DNA of 64,000 bases from Aerophototrophica crusticola (GTDB taxonomy: Bacteria; Pseudomonadota; Alphaproteobacteria; Azospirillales; Azospirillaceae): NCBI GenBank assembly GCA_001939945.1, contig MOEB01000003.1, positions 1-64,000 on the forward strand, read 5' to 3'. How positions within the stretch are numbered: the stretch's first letter is position 1; each line of letters starts with the position of its first letter. Shown one piece after another: positions 8,256 through 17,319 of this stretch. The notes beneath the pieces were generated by a model. That model did not search any database and had not been told where the DNA came from. It saw only the letters and a program-made list of their open reading frames with translations. A program made the position numbers and the translations under genes.

Positions 8256-9035
8256 ATGGCGAACCTGAGCATCGACGAGTACCGCCGCCGTTACGAGGAG
8301 CTGAAGGCCAAGGGCAGCGCGCCCAAGGCGCTGCCGCCCCCCACCCCCTTGGACGGGGCGCCGCTGGAGCCCGCGTCCGTGCTGCGGCGGGACCCACTGC
8401 CCGCCGGCTGGTACTGGACCGGCATCGTCCGCCGCGGGCAGGTGGTGCGGGTGCTTAACGCGTCAGGCACCCCAGGCGTGTCGCTGGTGGCCTGGTCCTT
8501 GGCCGACACGTCGGAGCGCTACAACGCCGCCGACACGGTGAAGGTGCAGTGGACCGCCGCCCTGCGGAAGGGGCGGGTGCTGTTCAGCGACATGGGCCGG
8601 GTCATGTTCTCCCTCATCGAGGACACGTCCGGCCGGCATGACGCCATCGCCGGCGGCTCCACCCCCGCCACGGCCGGGGGCGGGCGCAACACGCGGGACA
8701 ACCTGATCCTTGCCGCCGGCAAGCACGGGCTGGAGCGGCGGGACGTGCCCCCCTGCCTCACCCTGTTCGCGCCCGTGGTGACCGGGGATGACGGTCGCCT
8801 GTCCTGGCAGGACGGGGTGGTCCGGGCCGGGGACTTCGTGGATCTCCGGGCGGAGATGGATGTGGTCCTCGCCCTGTCCAACTGCCCCCACCCGCTGGCG
8901 CCCGCCGGGGAGGGCGGGCCGGTGGAGGTCATCATCTTCCAGGTGCCGCCGGCCGGGCCGGACGACCTCTGCCGCACGGCGACGGACGAGGCCGTCCGCG
9001 GCTTCCAGAACACCGACGCGCTGCTGTCGGCCTGA
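8256..9035 (+). CDS. DUF1989 protein, carboxyguanidine deiminase subunit (UAAP type)
   Basis: This 259-residue member of the DUF1989 urea-carboxylase-associated family occurs in tandem pairs. In characterised guanidine pathways two such proteins form carboxyguanidine deiminase (CgdA/CgdB), which converts carboxyguanidine to allophanate and ammonia. This copy has a longer N-terminus (residues 1-45) and the core ending SGRHDAIAGG. At the position where the neighbouring paralogue carries cysteines (SAGACSCEAN) it has none, which suggests this subunit does not hold the metal; that is my inference. A GGGAGG ribosome site precedes the ATG. I cannot tell from sequence alone which of the two names applies. 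Confidence 0.85.
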   Translation: MANLSIDEYRRRYEELKAKGSAPKALPPPTPLDGAPLEPASVLRRDPLPAGWYWTGIVRRGQVVRVLNASGTPGVSLVAWSLADTSERYNAADTVKVQWTAALRKGRVLFSDMGRVMFSLIEDTSGRHDAIAGGSTPATAGGGRNTRDNLILAAGKHGLERRDVPPCLTLFAPVVTGDDGRLSWQDGVVRAGDFVDLRAEMDVVLALSNCPHPLAPAGEGGPVEVIIFQVPPAGPDDLCRTATDEAVRGFQNTDALLSA

Positions 9036-9052
9036 AGGCGGGGGACCAAGCC

Positions 9053-9664
9053 ATGACCATCCTGCTCGACCACACCATCCCCGCCAACGCCCCCTGGTCC
9101 GGCGTGCTGCGCCAGGGCCAGACGCTGCGCATCACCGATTTGGAGGGCTGCCAGGCCGTGGACACGCTGTTCTACAGCCTGTCCGACCCGACGGAACGCT
9201 ACAGCGCCCAGGACACGGTGCTGTCCCAGGGCAGCCCCTATGTGGGGCTGGGCACAAGGCTGATGTCCAACGAGGGCCGGGTGATGGCCACCGTCACCGC
9301 CGACAGCTGCGGCCGGCACGACACCTCCGCCGGCGCTTGTTCGTGTGAGGCGAACACGGTCCGCTTCGGCCACCACACCAAATACATGCATGCCTGCCGG
9401 GAGAACTTCCTGCTCGCCCTGTCCCGCCACGGCCTGGGCAAGCGGGACATCGTGGGCAACATCAACTTCTTCATGAACGTGCCCATATCCCCCGACGGCA
9501 GCCTGGCCATCGTGGACGGCATCTCCCGGCCCGGCGACCATGTGGAGGTGACGGCGGCGATGGACCTGCTCTGCGTCATCTCCAACTGCCCGCAGGTGAA
9601 CAACCCCTGCAACGGCTTCAACCCCACCCCAGTCCGGGTGACCATCCGCGACACGGAGGGCTGA
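9053..9664 (+). CDS. DUF1989 protein, carboxyguanidine deiminase subunit (Cys-containing)
   Basis: This is the second, shorter (203 residues) DUF1989 paralogue of the pair. It keeps SCGRHDTSAGACSCEAN (residues about 84-100), the FGHHTKYMHACREN segment, and GNINFFMNVP with the late ISNCPQ. Its conserved Cys and His residues make it the likelier metal-binding, catalytic subunit of carboxyguanidine deiminase. It starts 17 bases after its paralogue and ends 4 bases before the carboxylase ATG. The tight spacing supports stoichiometric production with the carboxylase whose product it would process. The assignment as deiminase follows the family's known role in guanidine pathways. Confidence 0.87.
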   Translation: MTILLDHTIPANAPWSGVLRQGQTLRITDLEGCQAVDTLFYSLSDPTERYSAQDTVLSQGSPYVGLGTRLMSNEGRVMATVTADSCGRHDTSAGACSCEANTVRFGHHTKYMHACRENFLLALSRHGLGKRDIVGNINFFMNVPISPDGSLAIVDGISRPGDHVEVTAAMDLLCVISNCPQVNNPCNGFNPTPVRVTIRDTEG

Positions 9665-9668
9665 GGCC

Positions 9669-12600
9669 ATGTTCGCCAAGGTCCTGGTCGCCAACCGCGG
9701 CGAGATCGCGGGAAGGGTCATCCGCACCCTGAAGCGGATGGGCATCGCGTCCGTCGCCGTCTATTCCGACGCCGACCGCTTCACCCCGCCCGTCCTGGCG
9801 GCGGATGAGGCGGTGCGCCTGGGCCCCGCCCCGGCGCGGGAAAGCTATTTGAAGGCGGACGCCATCATCGCCGCCTGCCGGGCCACGGGCGCCCAGGCCG
9901 TCCACCCCGGCTATGGCTTCCTGTCGGAGAACGCGGCCTTCGCGGAGGCGCTGGCCGCGGCGGGTATCGCCTTCATCGGGCCGACCCCGGAACAACTCCG
10001 CGCCTTCGGCCTGAAGCACACGGCGCGGGAGCTGGCGGCCAAGGCGGGTGTGCCGCTGCTGCCCGGCAGCGGGTTGCTGGACAGCGCGGACGCGGCCGTC
10101 GAGGCGGCGGAGGGCGTGGGCTACCCGGTCATGCTGAAAAGCACGGCCGGCGGCGGCGGCATCGGCATGCAGCTCTGCCGCGACGCCGCGGAGCTGCGCC
10201 AACGCTTCGAGGCGGTGCAGCGCATGGCCGCCGGCAGCTTCGGCGACGCCCGCGTCTACCTTGAACGCTTCGTCGCCACCGCCCGGCATGTGGAGGTGCA
10301 GATCTTCGGAGACGGGCGCGGCGGCGTGGTGGCCTTGGGGGAGCGCGACTGCTCCCTGCAACGCCGGAACCAGAAGGTGGTGGAGGAAACCCCCGCCCCC
10401 GGCCTGCCCGACGCGGTGCGTCGGCAGCTGCACGACGCGGCGGTGGCCCTGGGCCGCAGCGTCAACTATGCCTCCGCCGGGACGGTGGAGTTCATCTATG
10501 ACGTGGAGCGCGGCCAGGTCTATTTCCTGGAGGTGAACACCCGGCTCCAGGTGGAGCACCCGGTGACCGAGGCCGTCTATGGCATCGACCTGGTGGAATG
10601 GATGGTGCGGCAGGCGGCGGGCACCTTCACCCTGCCGGACCCCGCGACCCTGGTGCCGCGGGGGGCGGCCATCGAGGTGCGCCTGTACGCGGAGGACCCG
10701 GCCCGCGACTTCCGCCCCTGCACCGGCCTGTTGACGGAAGTCGCCTTCCCCGAGGGCATCCGGGTGGATGGCTGGGTGGCGGCGGGCACGGAGGTCACCG
10801 CCAACTACGACCCCATGCTGGCCAAGCTGATCGCCCACGGGCCCGACCGGGACACGGCGCTGGACAAGCTCTCGGCCGCCCTGGACCAGAGCCGCGTGGC
10901 CGGGGTGGGGACCAACCTCGCCTACCTGCGCGCCGTGCTGGCCGATCCCTTGGTCAGGCGGGGGGAGGTGGCGACGGCGCTGCTGGGCCGCTTCCGCTGG
11001 CAGCCGGCGACGGTGGAGGTGCTGGCGGCCGGCGCCCAGACCAGCCTGCAGGACTGGCCGGGGCGGCTGGGCTATTGGGACGTGGGCGTGCCGCCGTCCG
11101 GCCCCTTCGACGACCGCAACTTCCGCCTGGCCAACCGGCTCCTCGGCAACCCGGACGGCGCGCCCGCCCTGGAATGCACCCTGACCGGCCCCACCCTGCG
11201 CTTCAACCGCGACGCCACCGTGGCCCTGGCGGGCGCCGAGATGGCCGCCACCCTGGACGGGGCGGCGGTGCCGTACTGGGAACCGGTGGAGGTCCGGGCG
11301 GGGCAGGTGCTGGCCCTGGGCGCGGTGCAGGGCCCGGGCCAGCGCACCTACCTGGCCGTGCGCGGCGGGTTCGACGCGCCGGACTACCTCGGCTCCAAGG
11401 CCACCTTTGCCCTGGGCAAGTTCGGCGGGCACGGGGTGGGGGTGCTGGCGGTGGGGGACACGCTGGGGTTGGCGGGCGGGGAGACCCCCTCACCCCAACC
11501 CTCTCCCCGGGGGGGAGAGGGGGCCGGTAGCGGCCCTTCAGATGTCGGTGCCTTGAACACGGGGACTGTCGCAGGTGTGGATGGTCAGGTGGGCACTGTT
11601 CCCCCTCTCCCCCCCGGGGAGAGGGTCGGGGTGAGGGGGTTTCACAAGCCCGACCTCACCCACGACTGGTCCGTCGGCGTCCATTACGGCCCCCATGGCG
11701 CGCCCGACTTCTTCCAGCCGGAGGACGTGGAAGACCTGTTCGCCGCGCGCTACGAGGTGCATTTCAACTCCGCCCGCACCGGCGTGCGCCTCGTCGGGCC
11801 GCGGCCCCGCTGGGCGCGGAAGGACGGGGGGGAGGCGGGGCTGCACCCCTCAAACATCCATGACAACGCCTATGCCATCGGCGCGGTGGACTTCACCGGC
11901 GACATGCCGATCATCCTGGGCCCGGACGGCCCCAGCCTGGGCGGCTTCGTCTGCCCCGTGGTGGTGGCGCGGGACGAGCTGTGGAAGGTCGGCCAGATGC
12001 GCCCGGGCGATGGCGTGCGGTTCTTCCTGGCAGACCGGCCGCAGGCGCCGACGCCGATCCGCGCCGCGGACCTGCCCAGCCCCGTCCTGGCCCGCAGCGA
12101 GGACGGGCCGGTGGCTGTGTCCTACCGCCGGGCGGGGGACAACTACCTGCTGGTGGAGTACGGGCCGATCGTGCTGGACCTGGCCTTGCGCCTGCGCGTC
12201 CATTTGCTGGCCCAAAGGGTGCGGGAGGCGGGCCTGCCCGGGATCATCGACCTGACGCCGGGCATCCGGTCCCTGCAGGTCCACTTCGACAGCCGCGTGC
12301 TGCCCCGGGCCCGCCTGCTGGCGGCCTTGCAGGAGATCGAACACACGCTGCCCGACGCCAAGGACATGGTGGTGCCGTCCCGCATCGTGCACCTGCCCCT
12401 GTCCTGGGACGACCCGTCCGTGCGCCTCGCCATGCGCAAGTACCAGGAGCTGGTCCGCCCCGACGCCCCCTGGTGCCCCGACAACATCGAGTTCATCCGC
12501 CGTATCAACGGCCTGGACAGCGTGGATGATGTCCGCCGCACGGTGTTCGACGCCAGCTACCTGGTCTATGGCCTGGGCGACGTGTACCTGGGCGCGCCGG

Positions 12601-13322
12601 TGGCCACCCCGCTGGACCCGCGCCACCGGCTGGTGACCACCAAGTACAACCCTGCCCGCACCTGGACGCCGGAAAACGCCGTGGGCATCGGCGGGGCCTA
12701 CATGTGCATCTATGGGATGGAGGGGCCGGGCGGCTACCAGCTGTTCGGCCGGACCATCCAGGTCTGGAATTCCTGGCGCAGCACGGACGCGTTCCGGCCC
12801 GGCACGCCCTGGCTGCTGCGCTTCTTCGACCAGATCCGCTTCTTCCCCGTGTCGGAGCAGGAGCTGGCGGAGGCGCGGGAGGCCTTCCCCCATGGCCGCT
12901 ATCCCGTGCGGATCGAGGAAACCACCCTGGCCTATGCCGACCATGCCCGGTTCCTGGCGGACAACGCCGCCGGCATCGCCGCCTTCAAGGCCCGCCAGCA
13001 GGCGGCGTTCGAGGCGGAGCGGGAGGATTGGAAGGCCCGCGGCCTGGACAGCTTCAACAGCGACGACACCGGCCCCCCGCCGGAGCCGTCGGACGTGCCC
13101 GAGGGCTGCACCGCCGTGCCGGCCAGCGTGACCGGCAATGTCTGGACCCTGTTGCTGGAACCGGGCTCGACCGTCAAGGCCGGGCAGCCCATCCTGGTCG
13201 TGGAGAGCATGAAGATGGAGATGGAGGTGGTCAGCCCCGTGTCCGGTACCCTGCACGCCTTCACCTGCAAGCCCGGCCGGACCGTTACCGCCGGGCAGAC
13301 CGTGGCGTTGGTCGCCGCGTGA
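9669..13322 (+). CDS. Guanidine (urea) carboxylase, biotin-dependent
   Basis: This 1217-residue multidomain biotin enzyme carboxylates guanidine (or urea) with ATP and bicarbonate. The order is: biotin carboxylase domain (residues 1-445, with the GGGGIGM loop and EVNTRLQVEH), a KipA/AHS2-like carboxyltransferase half (about 455-780), a KipI/AHS1-like half (about 800-1040), and a biotinyl domain with ESMKMEME, biotin Lys1182. The riboswitch and deiminase pair argue for guanidine as the main substrate. An unusual feature is a 157-base paired inverted repeat (family A) inserted in frame at about residues 606-657, in a linker of the AHS2 half. It adds about 52 Pro/Gly-rich residues with no stop or frameshift. 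Confidence 0.95.
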   Translation: MFAKVLVANRGEIAGRVIRTLKRMGIASVAVYSDADRFTPPVLAADEAVRLGPAPARESYLKADAIIAACRATGAQAVHPGYGFLSENAAFAEALAAAGIAFIGPTPEQLRAFGLKHTARELAAKAGVPLLPGSGLLDSADAAVEAAEGVGYPVMLKSTAGGGGIGMQLCRDAAELRQRFEAVQRMAAGSFGDARVYLERFVATARHVEVQIFGDGRGGVVALGERDCSLQRRNQKVVEETPAPGLPDAVRRQLHDAAVALGRSVNYASAGTVEFIYDVERGQVYFLEVNTRLQVEHPVTEAVYGIDLVEWMVRQAAGTFTLPDPATLVPRGAAIEVRLYAEDPARDFRPCTGLLTEVAFPEGIRVDGWVAAGTEVTANYDPMLAKLIAHGPDRDTALDKLSAALDQSRVAGVGTNLAYLRAVLADPLVRRGEVATALLGRFRWQPATVEVLAAGAQTSLQDWPGRLGYWDVGVPPSGPFDDRNFRLANRLLGNPDGAPALECTLTGPTLRFNRDATVALAGAEMAATLDGAAVPYWEPVEVRAGQVLALGAVQGPGQRTYLAVRGGFDAPDYLGSKATFALGKFGGHGVGVLAVGDTLGLAGGETPSPQPSPRGGEGAGSGPSDVGALNTGTVAGVDGQVGTVPPLPPGERVGVRGFHKPDLTHDWSVGVHYGPHGAPDFFQPEDVEDLFAARYEVHFNSARTGVRLVGPRPRWARKDGGEAGLHPSNIHDNAYAIGAVDFTGDMPIILGPDGPSLGGFVCPVVVARDELWKVGQMRPGDGVRFFLADRPQAPTPIRAADLPSPVLARSEDGPVAVSYRRAGDNYLLVEYGPIVLDLALRLRVHLLAQRVREAGLPGIIDLTPGIRSLQVHFDSRVLPRARLLAALQEIEHTLPDAKDMVVPSRIVHLPLSWDDPSVRLAMRKYQELVRPDAPWCPDNIEFIRRINGLDSVDDVRRTVFDASYLVYGLGDVYLGAPVATPLDPRHRLVTTKYNPARTWTPENAVGIGGAYMCIYGMEGPGGYQLFGRTIQVWNSWRSTDAFRPGTPWLLRFFDQIRFFPVSEQELAEAREAFPHGRYPVRIEETTLAYADHARFLADNAAGIAAFKARQQAAFEAEREDWKARGLDSFNSDDTGPPPEPSDVPEGCTAVPASVTGNVWTLLLEPGSTVKAGQPILVVESMKMEMEVVSPVSGTLHAFTCKPGRTVTAGQTVALVAA
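11484..11640. repeat. Family A paired repeat inside the carboxylase gene
   Basis: Arms 11484-11524 and 11600-11640 are nearly perfect reverse complements (CCCCTCACCCCAACCCTCTC and complement). The spacer is 75 bases. The element is translated as a PSPQPSPRGGEG-type peptide, a spacer, then PPLPPGERVGVRG. The same repeat is intergenic at 6339-6467 and 37655-37790. Confidence 0.85.
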
Positions 13323-13333
13323 CGGAGGAAACC

Positions 13334-15130
13334 ATGGACATCCCCCGCATCCCCGACATCGCCACCCTGCACGCCCGCTACCGCAACGGCACCCTGACGC
13401 CGACGCGGGTGGTGGAAGCCCTGCTGGACCGCATTGCCGCCTACCCGGACAAGGCGGTCTGGATATCGTTGCGCGACCGCGCCGACCTGCTGGCGGAGGC
13501 GGCGCGGCTGGAGGCGGCGGGGCCGTCGCCCGACCAGCCGCTCTGGGGCATCCCCTTCGCGGTGAAGGACAACATCGACCTGGCCGGCCTGCCCACCACG
13601 GCCGCCTGCCCGGAATTCGCCTTCACCCCCACCCAGGACGCCACGGTGGTGGCGCGGCTGCGGGCGGCGGGCGGCATCCCCCTGGGCAAGACCAACCTGG
13701 ACCAGTTCGCCACCGGCCTGAACGGCACCCGCAGCCCCTATGGCGCGCCGCGCTGCGTGTTCGACCCGGACTATGTCTCGGGTGGGTCCAGCTCCGGCTC
13801 GGCGGTGGCGGTGGGGGCGGGGCTGGTGCCCTTCGCGCTGGGCACGGACACGGCGGGCTCCGGCCGGGTGCCGGCGGCCTTCAACAACGTGGTGGGGGTG
13901 AAGCCCAGCAAGGGCCTGCTGCCCCTGACCGGCGTGCTGCCCGCCTGCCAGAGCCTGGACTGCGTCAGCGTGCTGGCCGCCACCGTGGCCGACGCGGACC
14001 TGGTGCGCCGGGTGGCGCAGGGGCTGGACGCGGCCGACCCCTTCAGCCGTGAACCGGCCGACAAGCCCATCACCGGCCTGCGCTTCGGTGTGCTGGCCGG
14101 CGCGGACCGGGAGTTCTTCGGCGATACGGAGAGCGAGGCCCTGTACGATGCGGCCTTGGCGCGGCTGGTGGCGCTGGGCGGCACGGCGGTGCCCATCGAC
14201 TACGCCCCCTTCCAGGATTGCGCCCAGCTCCTCTATGGCGGCCCTTGGGTGGCGGAGCGGCTGGCCGCGGTGGAGGGCTTCGCCGCCAGCCACGCGGACT
14301 CCATGGACCCCACTGTCCGCGCCATCATCCTGGGCGCCAAGGGCATCACGGCGGTGGACGCCTTCCGCGGCCAGTACCGGCTGGTGGAGCTGGCGCGGCG
14401 GACGGCGGCGACCTGGGCCGCGGTGGATGTCCTGCTGCTCCCCACCGCGCCCACCATCTACCGCGTGGACGACATGCTGGCGGACCCGGTGCGGCTGAAC
14501 GGGAACCTTGGCCGCTACACCAACTTCGTGAACCTGCTGGACTTGGCGGCTGTCGCTGTGCCCGCGGGGTTCCGGGCGGACGGGCTGCCCTTTGGCGTCA
14601 CGCTGGTGGGGCCGGCCATGGCCGATGGCGACCTGGCCCTGCTGGCGGACCGGCTGCACCGGGCGGGGGGCTTCGGCATCGGCGCCGACAGGACAGCCCC
14701 CATCCCCGGCGGCCCGCCGCCGTCGGGGCCGCGGGAAGGCGACATCACGGTGCTGGCGGTGGGCGCGCATCTGGCGGGGCTGCCGCTGAACTGGCAGCTC
14801 ACCGGCGTGGGCGCGCGGCTGTTGGGGGTGGTGCGCACCGCGCCCGACTACCGCTTCTACGCCCTGGCCGGCACGGTCCCGCCCAAGCCCGGCCTGGTCC
14901 GCGACCCGGGCTTCCAGGGGCCGGGGATCGAGGGGGAGCTGTGGAGCCTGCCGGCGGACGCCTTCGGCCGCTTCGTCGCCGCCATCCCCAGCCCCCTGGG
15001 CATCGGCAAGGTACGCCTGTTCGACGGGCGGGAGGTCAGCGGCTTCCTGTGCGAGTCCGCCGCCCTGGATGGCGCCACAGAGATCACCCACCTCGGCGGC
15101 TGGCGTCGGTACCTGGCAGGGAAGGGCTGA
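13334..15130 (+). CDS. atzF: Allophanate hydrolase
   Basis: This 598-residue enzyme hydrolyses allophanate to CO2 and ammonia, the last step of guanidine/urea breakdown. Residues 1-440 form the amidase-signature domain with catalytic Lys78 (FAVKDNID), the cis-Ser region GGSSSGS (150-156) and the probable nucleophile Ser176 in TDTAGSGR. Residues about 460-598 match the small C-terminal domain found in AtzF-type enzymes. The ATG at 13334 has a GGAGG site 11 bases after the carboxylase stop; a longer upstream frame overlaps the carboxylase and is not used. It is the final gene of the operon. Confidence 0.95.
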   Translation: MDIPRIPDIATLHARYRNGTLTPTRVVEALLDRIAAYPDKAVWISLRDRADLLAEAARLEAAGPSPDQPLWGIPFAVKDNIDLAGLPTTAACPEFAFTPTQDATVVARLRAAGGIPLGKTNLDQFATGLNGTRSPYGAPRCVFDPDYVSGGSSSGSAVAVGAGLVPFALGTDTAGSGRVPAAFNNVVGVKPSKGLLPLTGVLPACQSLDCVSVLAATVADADLVRRVAQGLDAADPFSREPADKPITGLRFGVLAGADREFFGDTESEALYDAALARLVALGGTAVPIDYAPFQDCAQLLYGGPWVAERLAAVEGFAASHADSMDPTVRAIILGAKGITAVDAFRGQYRLVELARRTAATWAAVDVLLLPTAPTIYRVDDMLADPVRLNGNLGRYTNFVNLLDLAAVAVPAGFRADGLPFGVTLVGPAMADGDLALLADRLHRAGGFGIGADRTAPIPGGPPPSGPREGDITVLAVGAHLAGLPLNWQLTGVGARLLGVVRTAPDYRFYALAGTVPPKPGLVRDPGFQGPGIEGELWSLPADAFGRFVAAIPSPLGIGKVRLFDGREVSGFLCESAALDGATEITHLGGWRRYLAGKG

Positions 15131-15133
15131 GGC

Positions 15134-15319
15134 TCAGCCCGCCCGGCGGGCCAGCAGCAGCACGGGGCGGCCTTGCTCCACCTGCCAGGTGCAGGTGGTG
15201 GGGGCGGGCTGCCGGGCCGGCAATGTGGGGGACGGCTCGGCCCGGCCGCCGGCAGGGCGCGCGAGTTCCACGGTGCGCACGACCCGCTTCACCACGATCC
15301 TGACCACCTTCCCGGCCAT
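15134..15319 (-). CDS. Small basic hypothetical protein (61 aa)
   Basis: A short frame on the opposite strand ends 3 bases after the allophanate hydrolase stop. It encodes MAGKVVRIVVKRVVRTVEL followed by a Pro/Ala/Arg-rich tail and a W-containing end. The ATG has a good AGGGGG ribosome site, which is the main support. I recognise no family. The strongly basic, Val-rich start could form a strand or amphipathic segment. It converges on the guanidine operon. Confidence 0.45.
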   Translation of the reverse strand: MAGKVVRIVVKRVVRTVELARPAGGRAEPSPTLPARQPAPTTCTWQVEQGRPVLLLARRAG

Positions 15320-15517
15320 CGCGTTCCCCCTGTCGGTTATCGTCCAGCCCCCACCCGTGACCCCGGCGCGCGCCTGCGTCCGCAGGAACGGCGCCATACA
15401 CGGCGATGTAACAAGCCGGACCCCCGGCCCGGCCCAGGCCGCACAAATTTTCGGCATCCACGCGGTTTCCGGCCCGTCCCCCAGGGCGGCCCGGTACTCA
15501 CCTGCTGTCCGTTCTAT

Positions 15518-15583
15518 GTAACGGATTTTCAGGTTTCGCACAACAGTTCGGTAACGGATTTTCAGACATTGCACAACAGTCTG
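15518..15583. repeat. Two tandem 33-bp direct repeats
   Basis: GTAACGGATTTTCAG-N5-GCACAACAGT occurs at 15518-15550 and again at 15551-15583, followed by a partial third start (GCAACGG). They lie in an unusually AT-rich intergenic stretch (15320-15870) upstream of the RTX gene and of the small minus-strand gene. Further right, TACCAC (15692-15697) and GTGGTA (15711-15716) form a short inverted repeat. No other gene is seen in this stretch. Confidence 0.7.
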
Positions 15584-15870
15584 GCAACGGCGTGAAGCAA
15601 CAACTTGTATCGAAACTGAAAGCATTTCAGCAGAACAAATCCAGGAAAACAAATTCTAAGTAATCCCAAAAGGAAGGCCTGAATATTGTCTTACCACTAC
15701 TCGATATTTCGTGGTAGTTGAACGGGCGAAGCAAAGTGGCGGGAAAGTCGGGGGCAAGTCCAGGATGCGCCCCGGTCCCCGCCCGGCCACCCCGCCCCCG
15801 GGGTGGTGCCAACGACAACCGTCGCGCCGCCCCCGCGGACCCGGGGCGTCGCCTGCTTGAGGTGTGCGCC

Positions 15871-16827
15871 ATGACCGATGTGACCCAGCCCCTTTCCCTG
15901 ATCTCCGTCCTTGCCCGGACCACCCTGCCCGACTCCGTCCTGCCCATGCTGGGCACCGACGGGGACGACGTGCTGACCGCCCCGCCGGGCAAGACGGACA
16001 GCGTGCTGTCCGGCCGTGACGGCGACGATACCCTGGTCGGCGGGGCGGGCAATGACCGGCTGCTCGGCGGGGCGGGTGACGACACGCTGCTGGGCGGGTC
16101 CGGCGACGATGCCCTTTACGGCGGCGACGGGGACGACCAGCTCTCCGGCGGTTCCGGCGCCGACACCATGTCGGGCGCTGGCGGTGATGACGTGCTGTCC
16201 GGCGGCGGCGGCAACGACACCATCTATGGCGGTGATGGCGAGGACCGGCTGGACGGCGGTGCCGGCAACGACAAGCTGGCCGGCGACGCGGGCCAGGACG
16301 TGCTCGCCGGCGGGGCCGGCAACGACACGCTCTATGGCGGCGCCGACGACGACCAGATGCGCGGCGGCGCGGGGGACGATTTCCTGTCCGGCCAGCAGGG
16401 CGACGACTGGCTGGATGGCGGGTCCGGCGACGACACCCTGCATGGCGGCGATGGCAGCGACCGGATGGAAGGCGGGGCCGGCAGCGACACGCTGATGGGC
16501 GGCGCCGGGGCCGACTGGTTCGACGGCGGCAGCGGCAGCGACTGGTACCAGTCCCGGCATGACGGCTCCGCCGACACCTTCGTGCTGGACGGCAGCGGCG
16601 CCGACCGCATCACGGGATTTGAGGCCGGGCTGGACGTGATCCTGGTCCGCGGCGTCACCCAGGCCGCCCTGGACCAGGCCGTGGCCGACGCCACCTGGTC
16701 GGAAGGCAAGATCCTGTTCACCATCGGGGAATCCCAGCACGCCATCTCCGGCTTCGGCGTGTCCCTGGCGGACTTCCAGTCCAGCAAGATCGTCGCCTGG
16801 TCCGGCAGCGACGACGCCTGGGGCTGA
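15871..16827 (+). CDS. RTX-type calcium-binding secreted protein
   Basis: This 318-residue protein is dominated by about 19 glycine-rich nonapeptides (GGxGNDxLx type) at residues 35-225, which bind calcium and fold into a parallel beta-roll. The C-terminal 85 residues (SADTFVLDGSGADRITGFEAG onward) resemble the non-repeat end of RTX proteins that carries the type I secretion signal. There is no catalytic domain, so it may be a structural or adhesive exoprotein. The ATG at 15871 follows TGAGGTG. No type I secretion genes are in the window, so any exporter lies elsewhere. A GC-rich hairpin follows the stop. Confidence 0.88.
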   Translation: MTDVTQPLSLISVLARTTLPDSVLPMLGTDGDDVLTAPPGKTDSVLSGRDGDDTLVGGAGNDRLLGGAGDDTLLGGSGDDALYGGDGDDQLSGGSGADTMSGAGGDDVLSGGGGNDTIYGGDGEDRLDGGAGNDKLAGDAGQDVLAGGAGNDTLYGGADDDQMRGGAGDDFLSGQQGDDWLDGGSGDDTLHGGDGSDRMEGGAGSDTLMGGAGADWFDGGSGSDWYQSRHDGSADTFVLDGSGADRITGFEAGLDVILVRGVTQAALDQAVADATWSEGKILFTIGESQHAISGFGVSLADFQSSKIVAWSGSDDAWG

Positions 16828-16843
16828 CGGGCGGCGGGACGCG

Positions 16844-16868
16844 GGCGGGGTGGGATGCCCCGCCTGTT
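16844..16868 (+). terminator. Hairpin after the RTX gene
   Basis: GGCGGGG (16844-16850) pairs with CCCCGCC (16858-16864) over a 7-base loop, followed by TGTTTC. The T-tract is short, so efficiency is uncertain. Confidence 0.45.
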
Positions 16869-16950
16869 TCGCCATCGGTATTAACCCATGCATACGGCGC
16901 GTTAACCATAGCGGGGATAGGGTGCGGGCTCCCGTCCAAGGTGCCCCGCC

Positions 16951-17319
16951 ATGTCCCTCGCCGCCCTGACCGCCATCGACCCGCTGATCGCGGGCGCGGT
17001 GTTCGCCTCGTCCTTCATCCTGGACTGGCTCTATACCCGCTACACCTATTACCTCATGCAGAAGCGGGCGGAGATGGCGGCGACGCTGGCCTTCATCTGG
17101 CACCTGCTGGGCGCGGTCATGGTGGTGCAGTATGCGGACAACGCCGCCTACATCCTGTTCGTCTGCGCCGGCGGCGCCCTGGGCACCTGGGTGACCGTCA
17201 GCCGGGAGCGGCGGCAGGCCGAGAAGGCTCAAACCCCGCCAGGCACCGACGACAAGGTGGTGCGGATGCCCGCAGGGGCCACGAACCGCTCCACCACCCC
17301 GGCCGAACAGGCGGCCTGA
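16951..17319 (+). CDS. Small membrane protein of unknown function (122 aa)
   Basis: Residues 10-30 and about 42-85 form two or three hydrophobic segments. YTRYTYYLMQKRAEMAATLAF lies between them, and a soluble charged C-terminal tail follows. I recognise no named family. The ATG has an AAGGTG site. The last 91 bases overlap, tail to tail, with the PIG-L deacetylase gene on the opposite strand, so the tail sequence is constrained by both frames. It may be a stand-alone gene between the RTX gene and the minus-strand cluster. Confidence 0.65.
   Translation: MSLAALTAIDPLIAGAVFASSFILDWLYTRYTYYLMQKRAEMAATLAFIWHLLGAVMVVQYADNAAYILFVCAGGALGTWVTVSRERRQAEKAQTPPGTDDKVVRMPAGATNRSTTPAEQAA

Noticed and set aside
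9669-13322. Frameshift or pseudogene in the carboxylase caused by the repeat
   Set aside because: The frame stays open through the repeat, and all downstream domains, including the biotinyl Lys1182, are intact.
15518-15583. CRISPR array
   Set aside because: There are only two adjacent 33-bp units with no spacers, and no cas genes are present.
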